The notes: generated from the sequence alone by a model not told the origin. Shown: positions 16,871 through 23,926, numbered from the stretch's first letter. The stretch: DNA of 39,906 bases from Mesotoga sp. UBA6090 (GCF_002435945.1 NZ_DIXC01000064.1:1-39906); one strand, 5' to 3'. A program made the numbers and translations.

Positions 16871-17118
16871 AACTCGGCTTTCGAATACTTAGTTATATCA
16901 TACTTCGGGTAATGTCTGCAAAACATCGTATTAAGGCTTCTGTCATTTACTTAATCACCCTGCCTGGTGCCTTCCATTTTATATTCGTGATATTTGACGG
17001 ATGAGGTGGCAACGTTAGTTCAGAAGAACAATGAAAGAGAGCGTTGTCGAGAGCTTCGCTACGAGAAGGCGAGAACTGGTAGTTGTTGTCCGTCAAAGGT
17101 CCATCGTTCTCCGGGAAA
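16871..17118. repeat. Start of mosaic repeat region B, with module copy 17033-17093
   Basis: No gene is supported. The segment 17033-17093 opens GAAAGAG, contains TTGTCGAGAGCTTCGCT and closes GTTGTCCGT. The same frame of words in the same order occurs at 17726-17789, with the central 20-25 bases differing. Left of it, 16871-17030 holds nothing I recognise. Confidence 0.55.
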
Positions 17119-17178
17119 GCAGAAGTGATGCTACTATAAAACACTAGACGCAAGGTGCCGAAGAACATCGGCGGACGC
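17119..17178 (+). repeat. 60-base repeat block, second copy of 8838-8897
   Basis: Direct comparison gives 55 identical bases out of 60 with 8838-8897, without gaps. Both copies start GCAGAAGTGATGCTACTATA and end with GACGC. Neither is coding. The first ten bases after GCA are the GAAGTGATG word that then recurs as the linker of the array at 17195-17296. Confidence 0.85.
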
Positions 17179-17181
17179 AAG

Positions 17182-17296
17182 GCTGCCTACGGCAGGAGCA
17201 GATGCCGACTTCGTCTGGAAGTGAGGCGCGCTGGCGCGAGGAAGTGATGCCCGGAGAAACGTCCGGGGAAGTGATGCTGTCGCTTACGCGATAGGA
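17182..17296 (+). repeat. Tandem array: GAAGTGATGC linkers with variable palindromes
   Basis: After a palindrome CTGCC-TAC-GGCAG (17182-17194) come units of 23-27 bases. Each has a near-constant linker (GAAGTGAGGC at 17218, GAAGTGATGC at 17241 and 17268, a weaker form near 17195) followed by a different palindrome. The palindromes are CCGAC-TTC-GTC(T)GG, CGCGC-TG-GCGCG, CCCGGA-GAAACG-TCCGGG and TGTCGC-TTAC-GCGATA. Pairing is kept while the stem sequence changes, including one G-T wobble in the last. It is not a CRISPR array, because the repeats are too short and the spacers are palindromes. Confidence 0.7.
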
Positions 17297-17333
17297 GGCT
17301 AGAAGAAAAGAGAGAAGTTCGACAACAGGATCG

Positions 17334-17493
17334 TGTATGTAAAGAAGACTGTGTAAACCCTCTAGAATGGAAGAGAAGAATGGGGGAAAAGAAGATGAAA
17401 TTTGACAGAGAAAAGATCAAGTCGTTAATCGAGAACAATGGATTTGAAGATGTCGGAGATGTTCAAGGAGTGCAGATAATACTCATTTGCTGA
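17334..17493 (+). pseudogene. Possible left end and N-terminal fragment of an IS256-family element
   Basis: An ATG at 17395 after a GGGGG stretch starts a 32-codon frame, MKFDREKIKSLIENNGFEDV then GDVQGVQ, that stops at 17491-17493. This resembles the N terminus of mutator-type (IS256) transposases, which begin with a DxEKIxxLIE-like helix. About 45 bases upstream, GACTGTGTAAACC (17347-17359) resembles the inner end of IS256-type terminal repeats. If right, the element was cut off after about 30 codons, exactly where the GCCAGT repeat array begins. Identification is by resemblance only. Confidence 0.4.
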
Positions 17494-17498
17494 CGCAG

Positions 17499-17561
17499 GC
17501 CAGTCAGCCTCCGCCTGGCCAGTCTCGCCTTCGGCGAGGCCAGTTCCGACTATGTCGGGCA
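17499..17561 (+). repeat. GCCAGT-spaced array of variable palindromes (second copy)
   Basis: GCCAGT occurs at 17499, 17518 and 17539. Between them lie CAGCCTCCGCCTG (partly palindromic), CTCGCC-TTC-GGCGAG (perfect, 17524-17538) and CCGAC-TAT-GTCGG (perfect, 17546-17558). The order matches the array at 8984-9044 and the third unit is nearly the same, while the first two stems are rewritten. Confidence 0.7.
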
Positions 17562-17587
17562 CAAATCCGATGTTTGCTCTGATGAAG

Positions 17588-17651
17588 ACGCTGAACGCTG
17601 TGAAGAGCCGTCCTTCGAAAGAGCAGTTGCAAATTGTCAGTTGCAAGTTGC
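17588..17651 (+). repeat. Mosaic repeat modules with a 16-base insertion
   Basis: Two modules, 17588-17607 and 17624-17651, match the inverted copy at 411-364 but are separated here by 16 bases (17608-17623) that are absent there. The inserted piece starts CCGTCCTTCG, which also begins the stem at 9051. The bases before and at the end of the insertion read GAAGAG and AAAGAG, as if inserted by short duplication. Confidence 0.6.
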
Positions 17652-18184
17652 CTAGAGTAAAAAAACGACAAATGCCGTCATCTGAAATTGTTTTAGCGTC
17701 TCGATCCTTCAATAAGACGGGTCGAGAAAGAGCATTGTCGAGAGTTCGCTGTGCTCACTGAGAGGACGAGATTGATTATCGTTGTCCGTTATCGAGATCA
17801 AGAACCTGATCCCGTATAGGAACACTACGGAATATGCACACACCCCCTCTCGAGAGGGGATTAAAGAGCTTTTCGAGATCCCAGATCATTACTTGCCCTC
17901 TTTGCTTTTCCCTTCTCTCTACTCTCTGAAAATGGTCTGACCAAGAACGAAGAACAGATCCTCGCTGTGGAACGAAAGCGAATTCTCCTCGGTGAACAGA
18001 AGACCGTTCAACGGCAAACCAGCTTCTGTTGCTCTTCCGACCTCCTAACCCCAATCCCTAGCCTCGTTCTTGTTGCTTGGAACTTGCATCTGCTATTGTT
18101 CTCCTCAACGAACGGACAACCGCTCAACGATAGACCAGTTCCTTTGTTCTTTCCTACCCCCTACCTGCTACCCCCAACCACGGT
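17652..18184. repeat. Mosaic repeat region D
   Basis: No gene is supported between the repeat modules and the GntR gene. The region contains a second copy of the 17033 module at 17726-17789, the 34-base module at 17940-17973 (32 of 34 with 244-277 inverted), and a 17-base word at 18148-18164 identical to 9113-9129. Stops occur in all frames. Confidence 0.65.
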
Positions 18185-18913
18185 TCATATTCTTCTGACG
18201 ATTCTGAACTTGCTTTTGTCTGCTCTGTACAATGAGATCACATACTCAATGCAGATATCGCTCTTTGTGTAAGTAAATCTCTTTCTCATTATCGCGCAGT
18301 CGTCCTGTTCTTGACGAAGAAAGCGAGCCTCTTCTTTCTTAAGTCTAGTGAGTTCCATTTCTTCTTCGGCATAAGAGATATTTATGTTGAATTCCTTTCT
18401 CAAAATCCCGTACAGAGATTCTTTTTCCATGTCTCTTTGTGTAATGTTCAGGAAGCGAATATCGGCTCCCACGTTCAGATAAGCCTCTTCAATTGCATAG
18501 GGTTCGCCTTCAAGAAATCTTACTCTCTTCAGAAGCACGACCATTGCATCGGCCGGAATATCGAAGAGCTCAACCGCGTCTGCAGGGACTCTTGTAAGTT
18601 TGTTTTCGAGAACCACAGAACGGGTTTCGCTGCCGCGCTTTCTCGCCTCATCCGTGAATCCTGTGAGTATGGCAAGCTGTTCTTCGCGCTTAGATCCTGT
18701 GACGAAGGTACCTTTCCCTTTGAGTCTTTCGATGAACCCCTCTCTTCTAAGCTCATCCATTGCTCTCCTGACAGTAAGTCTGCTTATGCTATACTGCTGG
18801 CAGAGCTCCTTTTCTGTGGGAAGCTTATCACCCTTCTGATACTTGCCTGAATTGAGGGATTCCTTCAAGTCAACATACAACTTGTAGTATAGTGGAATCG
18901 GTGTTTCCCCCAT
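18185..18913 (-). CDS. GntR family transcriptional regulator (HutC/UTRA type)
   Basis: The 242-residue protein has an N-terminal winged helix-turn-helix, PLYYKLYVDLKESLNSGKYQ then GDKLPTEKELCQQYSISRLT and VRRAMDELRREGFIERLKGK, ending GKGTFV. A UTRA ligand-binding domain follows from about residue 85, with FLEGEPYAIEEAYLN and near the end FTYTKSDICIEYVISLYRAD. It would bind DNA as a dimer and respond to a small ligand, often a sugar phosphate in this subfamily. The chosen start is the ATG at 18911-18913, preceded by AAGGGGG; an upstream TTG at 18928 is in frame but overlaps that site. It follows the DUF1343 gene by overlap of its ribosome binding site with the stop, so they form one operon and it probably controls that gene. 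Confidence 0.92.
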   Translation of the reverse strand: MGETPIPLYYKLYVDLKESLNSGKYQKGDKLPTEKELCQQYSISRLTVRRAMDELRREGFIERLKGKGTFVTGSKREEQLAILTGFTDEARKRGSETRSVVLENKLTRVPADAVELFDIPADAMVVLLKRVRFLEGEPYAIEEAYLNVGADIRFLNITQRDMEKESLYGILRKEFNINISYAEEEMELTRLKKEEARFLRQEQDDCAIMRKRFTYTKSDICIEYVISLYRADKSKFRIVRRI

Positions 18914-18924
18914 GATGGCCCCCT

Positions 18925-20046
18925 TCAATCACGATAGTTCAGTTCACCGGGATAGAGAAGGCAATCTTCGACGAAATTTATGTACTCCATCCCTGACTCC
19001 TTCCACTGATAGTAGTCGAGTTTCCGAGTTCTTATCTTTTGTGCGCTTTTTTTAATACCGATCAGATCGTCTGAGCGATCCATTATCTCAAATTGTTCAT
19101 ATTTTAGCAAATACTCCATCATTTTCAAAGTTATCACAAAGAAGTTGTTGTCATTACTCGGAAAGAACTCGACTCCGCTGCAGTTGGCGTTTGCGTACTT
19201 CCGGTAGAAGGGCATGAATTCGCGGCTCCGCAATCTGAGTTCGGGGAACTCTCTTCTCAGATATGCTGCGAAATCCGATCCGTCGATCCACGGAGCTCCT
19301 ATAAGAATGAAGGGCTTGAACGTGCCGCGACCTTCGGAGACGTTTGTGCTTTCGAAGAAGCAGGTTCCCGCATAGCCGAGAAGGGATTCGTAGGTCGGCA
19401 CATTTGGTGAAGGCACATTCCAAAGAAGAGACGTGGCATCGTGAGGTTCGCCGTTCCAGCCTTCTAGCTTCACGACTTGCAGGTCGAGATCGAGTTTCTT
19501 GAGCTTCTTGAAGTATAGGGCGAGCTCTCCGGCCGTAAGACCGTACTGGAGGGGCAGTCTATACCCGCCAACAAAGGTTTGCAACTCGTCGTCTATTCTG
19601 CTCCCGAAGACTCCTCTGCCCAGTGGATTCGGCCTGTCAAGTACAGTATACTGAATACCGGCTTCTGCCGCTGATTCCATTGTATAGGCTAGAGTGTAGA
19701 TGAACGTATAAAACCTAAGCCCTACGTCTTGTATGTCGTATACCAGTACACCCAGGCCCTCGAGGTCTTCCTGCACAGGTTTGCGCTTGTTTCCATATAG
19801 ACTCACTACGGGAACGCCATATTTCGGATGGAGATCGTCGCTCACGTGTGCTCCGTCGGCAACTCCTCCAAGGCCGTGTTCGGGTGTGAATATCTTCTTC
19901 ACATTGACTCCGTTTTCAAATAAGAGATCTATTCCCCAGTTAAGATTAGAGTCGACAAATGAGTAGTTTGTAACAAGACCGACTACCTTGTTCTTCAAAT
20001 CGGCAAATTCGTTTCTTTGTAGAACATCGATACCCTGTAGAATCAT
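18925..20046 (-). CDS. DUF1343 protein, NamZ-like exo-beta-N-acetylmuramidase
   Basis: The 373-residue protein matches the DUF1343 family, whose Bacillus member NamZ removes terminal MurNAc from peptidoglycan chains (glycoside hydrolase family 171). Seen motifs are GLVTNYSFVD, KIFTPEHGLGGVADGA with the conserved glutamate, DIQDVGLRFYTFIYTLAYTM, LDRPNPLG and EGRGTFKPF. No signal peptide is visible, so unlike the exported Bacillus enzyme it may act in the cytoplasm on imported fragments; some family members also lack one. The start is the ATG at 20044-20046 with GAGGGGGG upstream; a start further upstream would run through this site. It is co-transcribed with the GntR regulator. Together with the dipeptide epimerase operon it hints at cell-wall recycling or scavenging. 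Confidence 0.85.
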   Translation of the reverse strand: MILQGIDVLQRNEFADLKNKVVGLVTNYSFVDSNLNWGIDLLFENGVNVKKIFTPEHGLGGVADGAHVSDDLHPKYGVPVVSLYGNKRKPVQEDLEGLGVLVYDIQDVGLRFYTFIYTLAYTMESAAEAGIQYTVLDRPNPLGRGVFGSRIDDELQTFVGGYRLPLQYGLTAGELALYFKKLKKLDLDLQVVKLEGWNGEPHDATSLLWNVPSPNVPTYESLLGYAGTCFFESTNVSEGRGTFKPFILIGAPWIDGSDFAAYLRREFPELRLRSREFMPFYRKYANANCSGVEFFPSNDNNFFVITLKMMEYLLKYEQFEIMDRSDDLIGIKKSAQKIRTRKLDYYQWKESGMEYINFVEDCLLYPGELNYRD

Positions 20047-20160
20047 GCTAAAACCCCCCTCGAAGTTTTGTATACTTGTCAATCACAATCATGCCATATT
20101 GTAATGCCATTTTCCGAATAATTGGAGAGTCTGGTGAAAATGTAGAAAGTTGACTACTGA

Positions 20161-20190
20161 TAAAGAAAGGAGCCGACATCGAATCGGCTC
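20161..20190 (-). terminator. Terminator after the kinase-aldolase operon
   Basis: GAGCCGA at 20170-20176 pairs with TCGGCTC at 20184-20190 across a seven-base loop. On the minus strand the stem is followed by CTTTCTTTAT. It lies downstream of the aldolase stop at 20226 and before the DUF1343 gene, separating the two operons. Confidence 0.65.
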
Positions 20191-20225
20191 TGAAGTCAGT
20201 ATAATTAAGCTTTGTTGATCTGCGT

Positions 20226-20873
20226 TCAGTTTTTTTGTCCGTAGTGATACTTCACGAAATTCTGCATTTTTAGGCAGTCATCATGAGAAATTACCCGGGG
20301 GGTTCCGATGATAGTCGCCATGATGATAGTCTTTGCGGATTTCTCAAGTACCTCGGCTACCTTGAAGGCATCGCTCAGGTCGCCGCCAACACAGACTGCT
20401 CCATGATTAGCCAGCAGCGCAGCGTTGTTGTTGCCTAGGGCTGAGACCACGTTTGCTGCGAGTTCTTCTGTTCCGGGCAATGCGTACTCTGCACATTTGA
20501 CACCTTCTCCAATTATCTGTACGAGTTCTTCGGAAACGGCAGGAATATCTTTCCTTGCAATAGCGAAAGCCGTAGAGTACTGAGGATGAGTGTGGATAAC
20601 CGCCCCAACATCAGGCCGGTGTTTGTATATCATTCTGTGCAGGGCATGCTCTATGCTTGGCTTTCGTTTACTGTCAATAGTATTGCCTCTCATGTCTGTC
20701 ATCACAATATCATCGATCTTCAGACACCCGTAACTCATGCCACTTGGAGTTATGAGAAAGGTTTCATCATTGATCCTGACGCTTATGTTTCCCCATGTTC
20801 CCACCGTCATACCCCGGTCTTCCATTCTCTTACAGGCATCCAGCACCTGACCTGCAAATTCATCTTTATTCAT
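20226..20873 (-). CDS. Class II aldolase/adducin family protein (sugar-phosphate aldolase)
   Basis: The 215-residue protein has the class II aldolase fold: GTWGNISVRINDETFLITPS then GMSYGCLKIDDIV for phosphate binding, SIEHALHRMIY with the catalytic glutamate, zinc ligands in VIHTHPQYSTAFA, and the third histidine in LANHGAVCVG. Relatives include L-fuculose-1-phosphate aldolase and L-ribulose-5-phosphate 4-epimerase. It should split a ketose phosphate made by the neighbouring kinase into dihydroxyacetone phosphate and an aldehyde. Its ATG overlaps the kinase stop by eight bases (GAATGAATAA), so translation is coupled. The real substrate is unknown. Confidence 0.9.
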   Translation of the reverse strand: MNKDEFAGQVLDACKRMEDRGMTVGTWGNISVRINDETFLITPSGMSYGCLKIDDIVMTDMRGNTIDSKRKPSIEHALHRMIYKHRPDVGAVIHTHPQYSTAFAIARKDIPAVSEELVQIIGEGVKCAEYALPGTEELAANVVSALGNNNAALLANHGAVCVGGDLSDAFKVAEVLEKSAKTIIMATIIGTPRVISHDDCLKMQNFVKYHYGQKN

Positions 20874-22377
20874 TCGTATACGCCTCCAATTCTGCCATCA
20901 TTGAACGGGTTTTATCGTAAATTCTCTTATATATACCAAATAAGTTGTCGTATTTTTCTGTTCTAGCAGGATCGGGATCGACTCTCTCGACATGCCTTAC
21001 GAGACGGGCCGCCTCTAAAGGGTCGCGTATCTCCTTTGTTGCAAGAAGGGCGAGTATTAGGTTTCCTATAGAGCCGGTGTCCTGGGTCTCGAGCGTCATG
21101 ACTCTCTTTCCATAGACATCGGACTGGATTCTTCTCCAAACAGGGCTTTTGCTCCCTCCGCCCATGACATTCACACTGTCGAAACTCACACCCAGCTCTT
21201 CAACGACCTTCATGCAATCCTTTATTGAAAAGGATACCCCTTCCATGATTGCCCGAACCATGTGGGCTTTGGAATGCTTGATTGTAAGCCCGAAGAAGAC
21301 ACCGCGAGCCTTTGAGTCCCAGAGAGGTGTTCTCTCTCCCATAAGATAGGGGAGGAAGACCAGTCCCTCAGATCCGAGAGAAACCTTTTCGGCCATCGAA
21401 GAGTATTCTTCGAAGACTTCGTTGCTTCTGTCTTTGTCAAATGTGTTTCTGAACCACGTTAAGCTGGAAGCGGCAGTTTGAGTTATTCCCAGAATGTCCC
21501 AGTAGCCTTCCAGGGGATAGCTCCAGCACATGACCCTTTTCTTTGGGTCTATTACCGGCTTGGATGTGCAGGCCGCAACAACACCGGCCGTGCCAACTAT
21601 ACAGGACACTTCGCCTTCGCCGAGAAGACCGGAGCCTAATTCGGCTACAGAGTGGTCTGAGCCTCCGTTGACAACTGGAGTTCCTTCCAGCAGACCGGTT
21701 TCCTTCCCTGCCCTGTCGTTTATGTGGCCCATTATTCTTGCCGAAGGCATTACATCGGAAAGAAGATGACCGTCCAGGCCTATCAGGGCAAGGGCTTCGG
21801 GGCTCCATTTGTTCGCTCTTATGTCGAAGACGGCTGTCCCAGACGCGTCGGACGGATCGGTGACTTTGTTGCCGGTTAGCAGATACTTTATGTAATCCTT
21901 GGCGATCATTATCGACTTCGTTTTCGTGAAGACTTGTGGTCTGTGTCTTTTCACCCAGCAAATCTGTGGCGCCGCATATGTAGTTGTCGGAAAGTTCCAT
22001 GTGAGTTCGAAGAGCCTATCCGCCCTTCCATCTTTGTTCCATTCCTCTATTATTTCGCTGCTTCTCTGATCGAGCCAGGTAATCGAAGGGCCTATGGGGT
22101 TATCTTCAGAGTCTAGATAGACGTGTGTGTGCATCTGACCGCAGATCGAAATCGCATTTACAAGTTTGGGAAGACCGGCATCATGAGATTTGAGCTCATT
22201 TATACAATCGATAATCCCCTTCCACCAGAGCGCAGGATCCTGCTCGGCCTGTCCTGGTAGTTCAGAAATTATCGGATACTCGGCATAAGCAGATCGCTGA
22301 ATCTCACCATTCATGGAAACAAGAGTGACCTTGACTCCCATTGTTCCCAGATCGATTGAAAGGACTCCCTCTTTCAT
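20866..22377 (-). CDS. FGGY family carbohydrate kinase (xylulokinase-like)
   Basis: The 503-residue protein begins MKEGVLSIDLGTMGVKVTLV, the phosphate-binding loop of FGGY kinases. It shows ISICGQMHTHVYLD and ITWLDQRSSEIIEEW (xylulokinase-like sugar contacts), VNGGSDHSVAELGSGLL, and the C-terminal NVMGGGSKSPVWRRIQSDVY signature for ATP binding. It phosphorylates a ketose or polyol in the cytoplasm. The overall pattern is closest to xylulokinases, but coupling to an aldolase rather than to an isomerase argues against plain xylulose use. The start ATG at 22375-22377 follows GGAGGC; an upstream ATG at 22393-22395 would overlap that site. It is the first gene of a two-gene operon divergent from a sugar ABC transporter. 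Confidence 0.9.
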   Translation of the reverse strand: MKEGVLSIDLGTMGVKVTLVSMNGEIQRSAYAEYPIISELPGQAEQDPALWWKGIIDCINELKSHDAGLPKLVNAISICGQMHTHVYLDSEDNPIGPSITWLDQRSSEIIEEWNKDGRADRLFELTWNFPTTTYAAPQICWVKRHRPQVFTKTKSIMIAKDYIKYLLTGNKVTDPSDASGTAVFDIRANKWSPEALALIGLDGHLLSDVMPSARIMGHINDRAGKETGLLEGTPVVNGGSDHSVAELGSGLLGEGEVSCIVGTAGVVAACTSKPVIDPKKRVMCWSYPLEGYWDILGITQTAASSLTWFRNTFDKDRSNEVFEEYSSMAEKVSLGSEGLVFLPYLMGERTPLWDSKARGVFFGLTIKHSKAHMVRAIMEGVSFSIKDCMKVVEELGVSFDSVNVMGGGSKSPVWRRIQSDVYGKRVMTLETQDTGSIGNLILALLATKEIRDPLEAARLVRHVERVDPDPARTEKYDNLFGIYKRIYDKTRSMMAELEAYTNE

Positions 22378-22450
22378 TACTGCCTCCTGTCCCATTGATA
22401 CTTGAGACCATACACATGACTGATGGACATTGTGAGCGAATAGATCAACT

Positions 22451-22462
22451 AAGTGATTACTT
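22451..22462 (-). promoter_or_regulatory. Putative operator AAGT-N4-ACTT for the kinase operon
   Basis: AAGTGATTACTT lies 73 bases upstream of the kinase start codon. Extended by the preceding T it matches the inverted copy near 22807-22819 at 12 of 13 positions. The likely binder is the DeoR protein encoded at the end of the divergent transporter operon. Confidence 0.5.
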
Positions 22463-22806
22463 CATACCATCTCTTCTAACAAAGCTTACCAAAAAAACTC
22501 TCTCGATGTGAAATCGGATTAGAGACGAGTAACGGGATACTCTTACGATTACACCTGCTTTAGGTCGAAAATGAGCGTCTAGCGCTATCATGAAAAGTGC
22601 TTCAAATGGCCCTTAATCTACAGTGAATCGGTCTGCTTGTTTATTTAGAATACCCTTATTTCCTCTCAAAATGGAACTACAGCTGATATCATACAAAAAT
22701 CGAGACTATCAAAGGCTAGATGTTCTTCATCAGCTGTAAGTATCAATAATCAAATGCCTTCGGGTGTGGATTTGAAAGAATGAATTGATAAAATATGGTT
22801 GATCAC

Positions 22807-22818
22807 AAGTTATCACTT
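22807..22818 (+). promoter_or_regulatory. Putative operator AAGT-N4-ACTT for the transporter operon
   Basis: AAGTTATCACTT is the inverted partner of the site at 22451. It lies 72 bases upstream of the binding-protein ATG at 22891. The near-equal spacing in both operons supports a shared regulator. Confidence 0.5.
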
Positions 22819-22890
22819 AAGTAACCTTGCCTGATTTCCCGCGATTTTTTGATGGGCCGGTTTGCCGGTCACATAGAAGGAGGGATGCGA

Positions 22891-23895
22891 ATGAACAAGA
22901 AACTTCTGATGCTCCTGCTCTGTGTCTTTTTTACAGTTGCCGTCTTAGCAGCCAACTACGAAATCGCCGTTGTTGTTAAGATCGGCGGAATCCCCTGGTT
23001 CAACAGAATGGAAGTCGGTGTTAAAGATGCTGCTTCAGAACTCGGCGTGAACGCTTACCAGATAGGGCCTTCAGATGCAGATCCTGCTCAGCAGGTGAAG
23101 ATAGTTGAAGACCTTATTGCCAAGGGCGTCGACGCTATCTGTGTAGTACCTAATGATGCGAAGGCTCTTGAGCCCGTATTTGAAAAGGCAAGAGCGAACG
23201 GTATCATTATCATCACACACGAATCGCCAGATCAAAAGGGTGGCGACTGGGACGTAGAAACGATAGACAACGTCAAGTTCGGAGAAGCTAACTTCGAGAA
23301 GCTCGCGCAGTTGATGGGCGGAGAAGGAGAGTTCGCGGTATTTGTCGGTGGGCTCACAGTTCCCCTCCATAACTTCTGGGCAGATGTAGGTCTTGCATAT
23401 GTTGCAGAGAAGTATCCGAACATGAAGTTGGTGACAGAGAGGATTCCGTGTGGCGAAAGTGTGGAGCTCTCCTATCAGAAAACACTCGAGCTTCTCAACG
23501 CTTACCCGAACTTAAAGGGTATTGTTGGTTTCGGTTCTCTAGGCCCGATCGGTGCCTCACAGGCTCTCAATGCGAGAAATATGAAGGGAAAGGTTCAGAT
23601 AGTTGGTACGGTAATTCCGAGTCACGCTGATCCTTACCTGAAACAAGGTTTGATGCAGTGGGGTTACCTGTGGGATCCAAAGGATGCCGGATTTGCACAG
23701 GTTTATCTGGCGAAAACTCTGCTTGATTCAAAGAAGGCGCTCGAAGAAGCAGGGATTCCCGAAAGTATAGTCCCCGCCGTTGTTGACGGATTTGAAATCC
23801 CCGGACTTGGCAAGGCAACGCTTGATGGAAACATTGTCAATTTCGACGCGCAGATCGACATAACAGCTGAAAACGCTCTTTCTTACGGGTTCTGA
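22891..23895 (+). CDS. Sugar ABC transporter substrate-binding protein (LsrB/RhaS-like)
   Basis: The 334-residue protein has a signal peptide (MNKKLLMLLLCVFFTVAVLA, cleavage likely after AVLAA). The periplasmic-binding-protein type 1 fold follows: EIAVVVKIGGIPWFNRMEVG, GPSDADPAQQVKIVEDLIAK then GVDAICVVPND, and the hinge-side GIVGFGSLGPIGASQAL. The layout resembles LsrB (autoinducer-2) and RhaS (rhamnose) proteins more than ribose or galactose binders. It captures its sugar outside the membrane for the next three gene products. The ATG at 22891 follows AAGGAGGGATGCGA; an ATG six bases upstream is in frame but too close to that site. A tight stem-loop directly follows the stop. Confidence 0.9.
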   Translation: MNKKLLMLLLCVFFTVAVLAANYEIAVVVKIGGIPWFNRMEVGVKDAASELGVNAYQIGPSDADPAQQVKIVEDLIAKGVDAICVVPNDAKALEPVFEKARANGIIIITHESPDQKGGDWDVETIDNVKFGEANFEKLAQLMGGEGEFAVFVGGLTVPLHNFWADVGLAYVAEKYPNMKLVTERIPCGESVELSYQKTLELLNAYPNLKGIVGFGSLGPIGASQALNARNMKGKVQIVGTVIPSHADPYLKQGLMQWGYLWDPKDAGFAQVYLAKTLLDSKKALEEAGIPESIVPAVVDGFEIPGLGKATLDGNIVNFDAQIDITAENALSYGF

Positions 23896-23899
23896 TTTC

Positions 23900-23926
23900 G
23901 AGAGGGGGTCCGCCCCCTCTCTTTCT
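23900..23926 (+). terminator. Intercistronic stem-loop after the sugar-binding protein gene
   Basis: GAGAGGGGG at 23900-23908 pairs perfectly with CCCCCTCTC at 23913-23921 over the loop TCCG and is followed by TTTCT. It sits between the binding-protein and ATPase genes, so it is likely an attenuator or mRNA-stabilising stem, as at 14093. Confidence 0.75.

Larger units (their letters stand above)
22378..22890. other. Divergent regulatory region between kinase and transporter operons
   Basis: These 513 bases carry no gene. They hold the paired AAGT-N4-ACTT palindromes described separately and a perfect ten-base inverted repeat TACAGCTGAT (22678-22687) and ATCAGCTGTA (22729-22738) with 41 bases between, each arm containing the palindrome CAGCTG. 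Promoter boxes could not be assigned with confidence, although TTGATC occurs close to both AAGT-N4-ACTT sites. Confidence 0.5.

Noticed and set aside
17182..17561. CRISPR array
   Set aside because: The constant parts are only 6-10 bases, the variable parts are self-complementary rather than unique spacers, and no cas genes are nearby.
20047..20100. GntR operator TTGTATAC-TTGTCAA upstream of the DUF1343 gene
   Set aside because: Only the outer three bases of the two halves are symmetrical, so it does not meet a usable operator standard.
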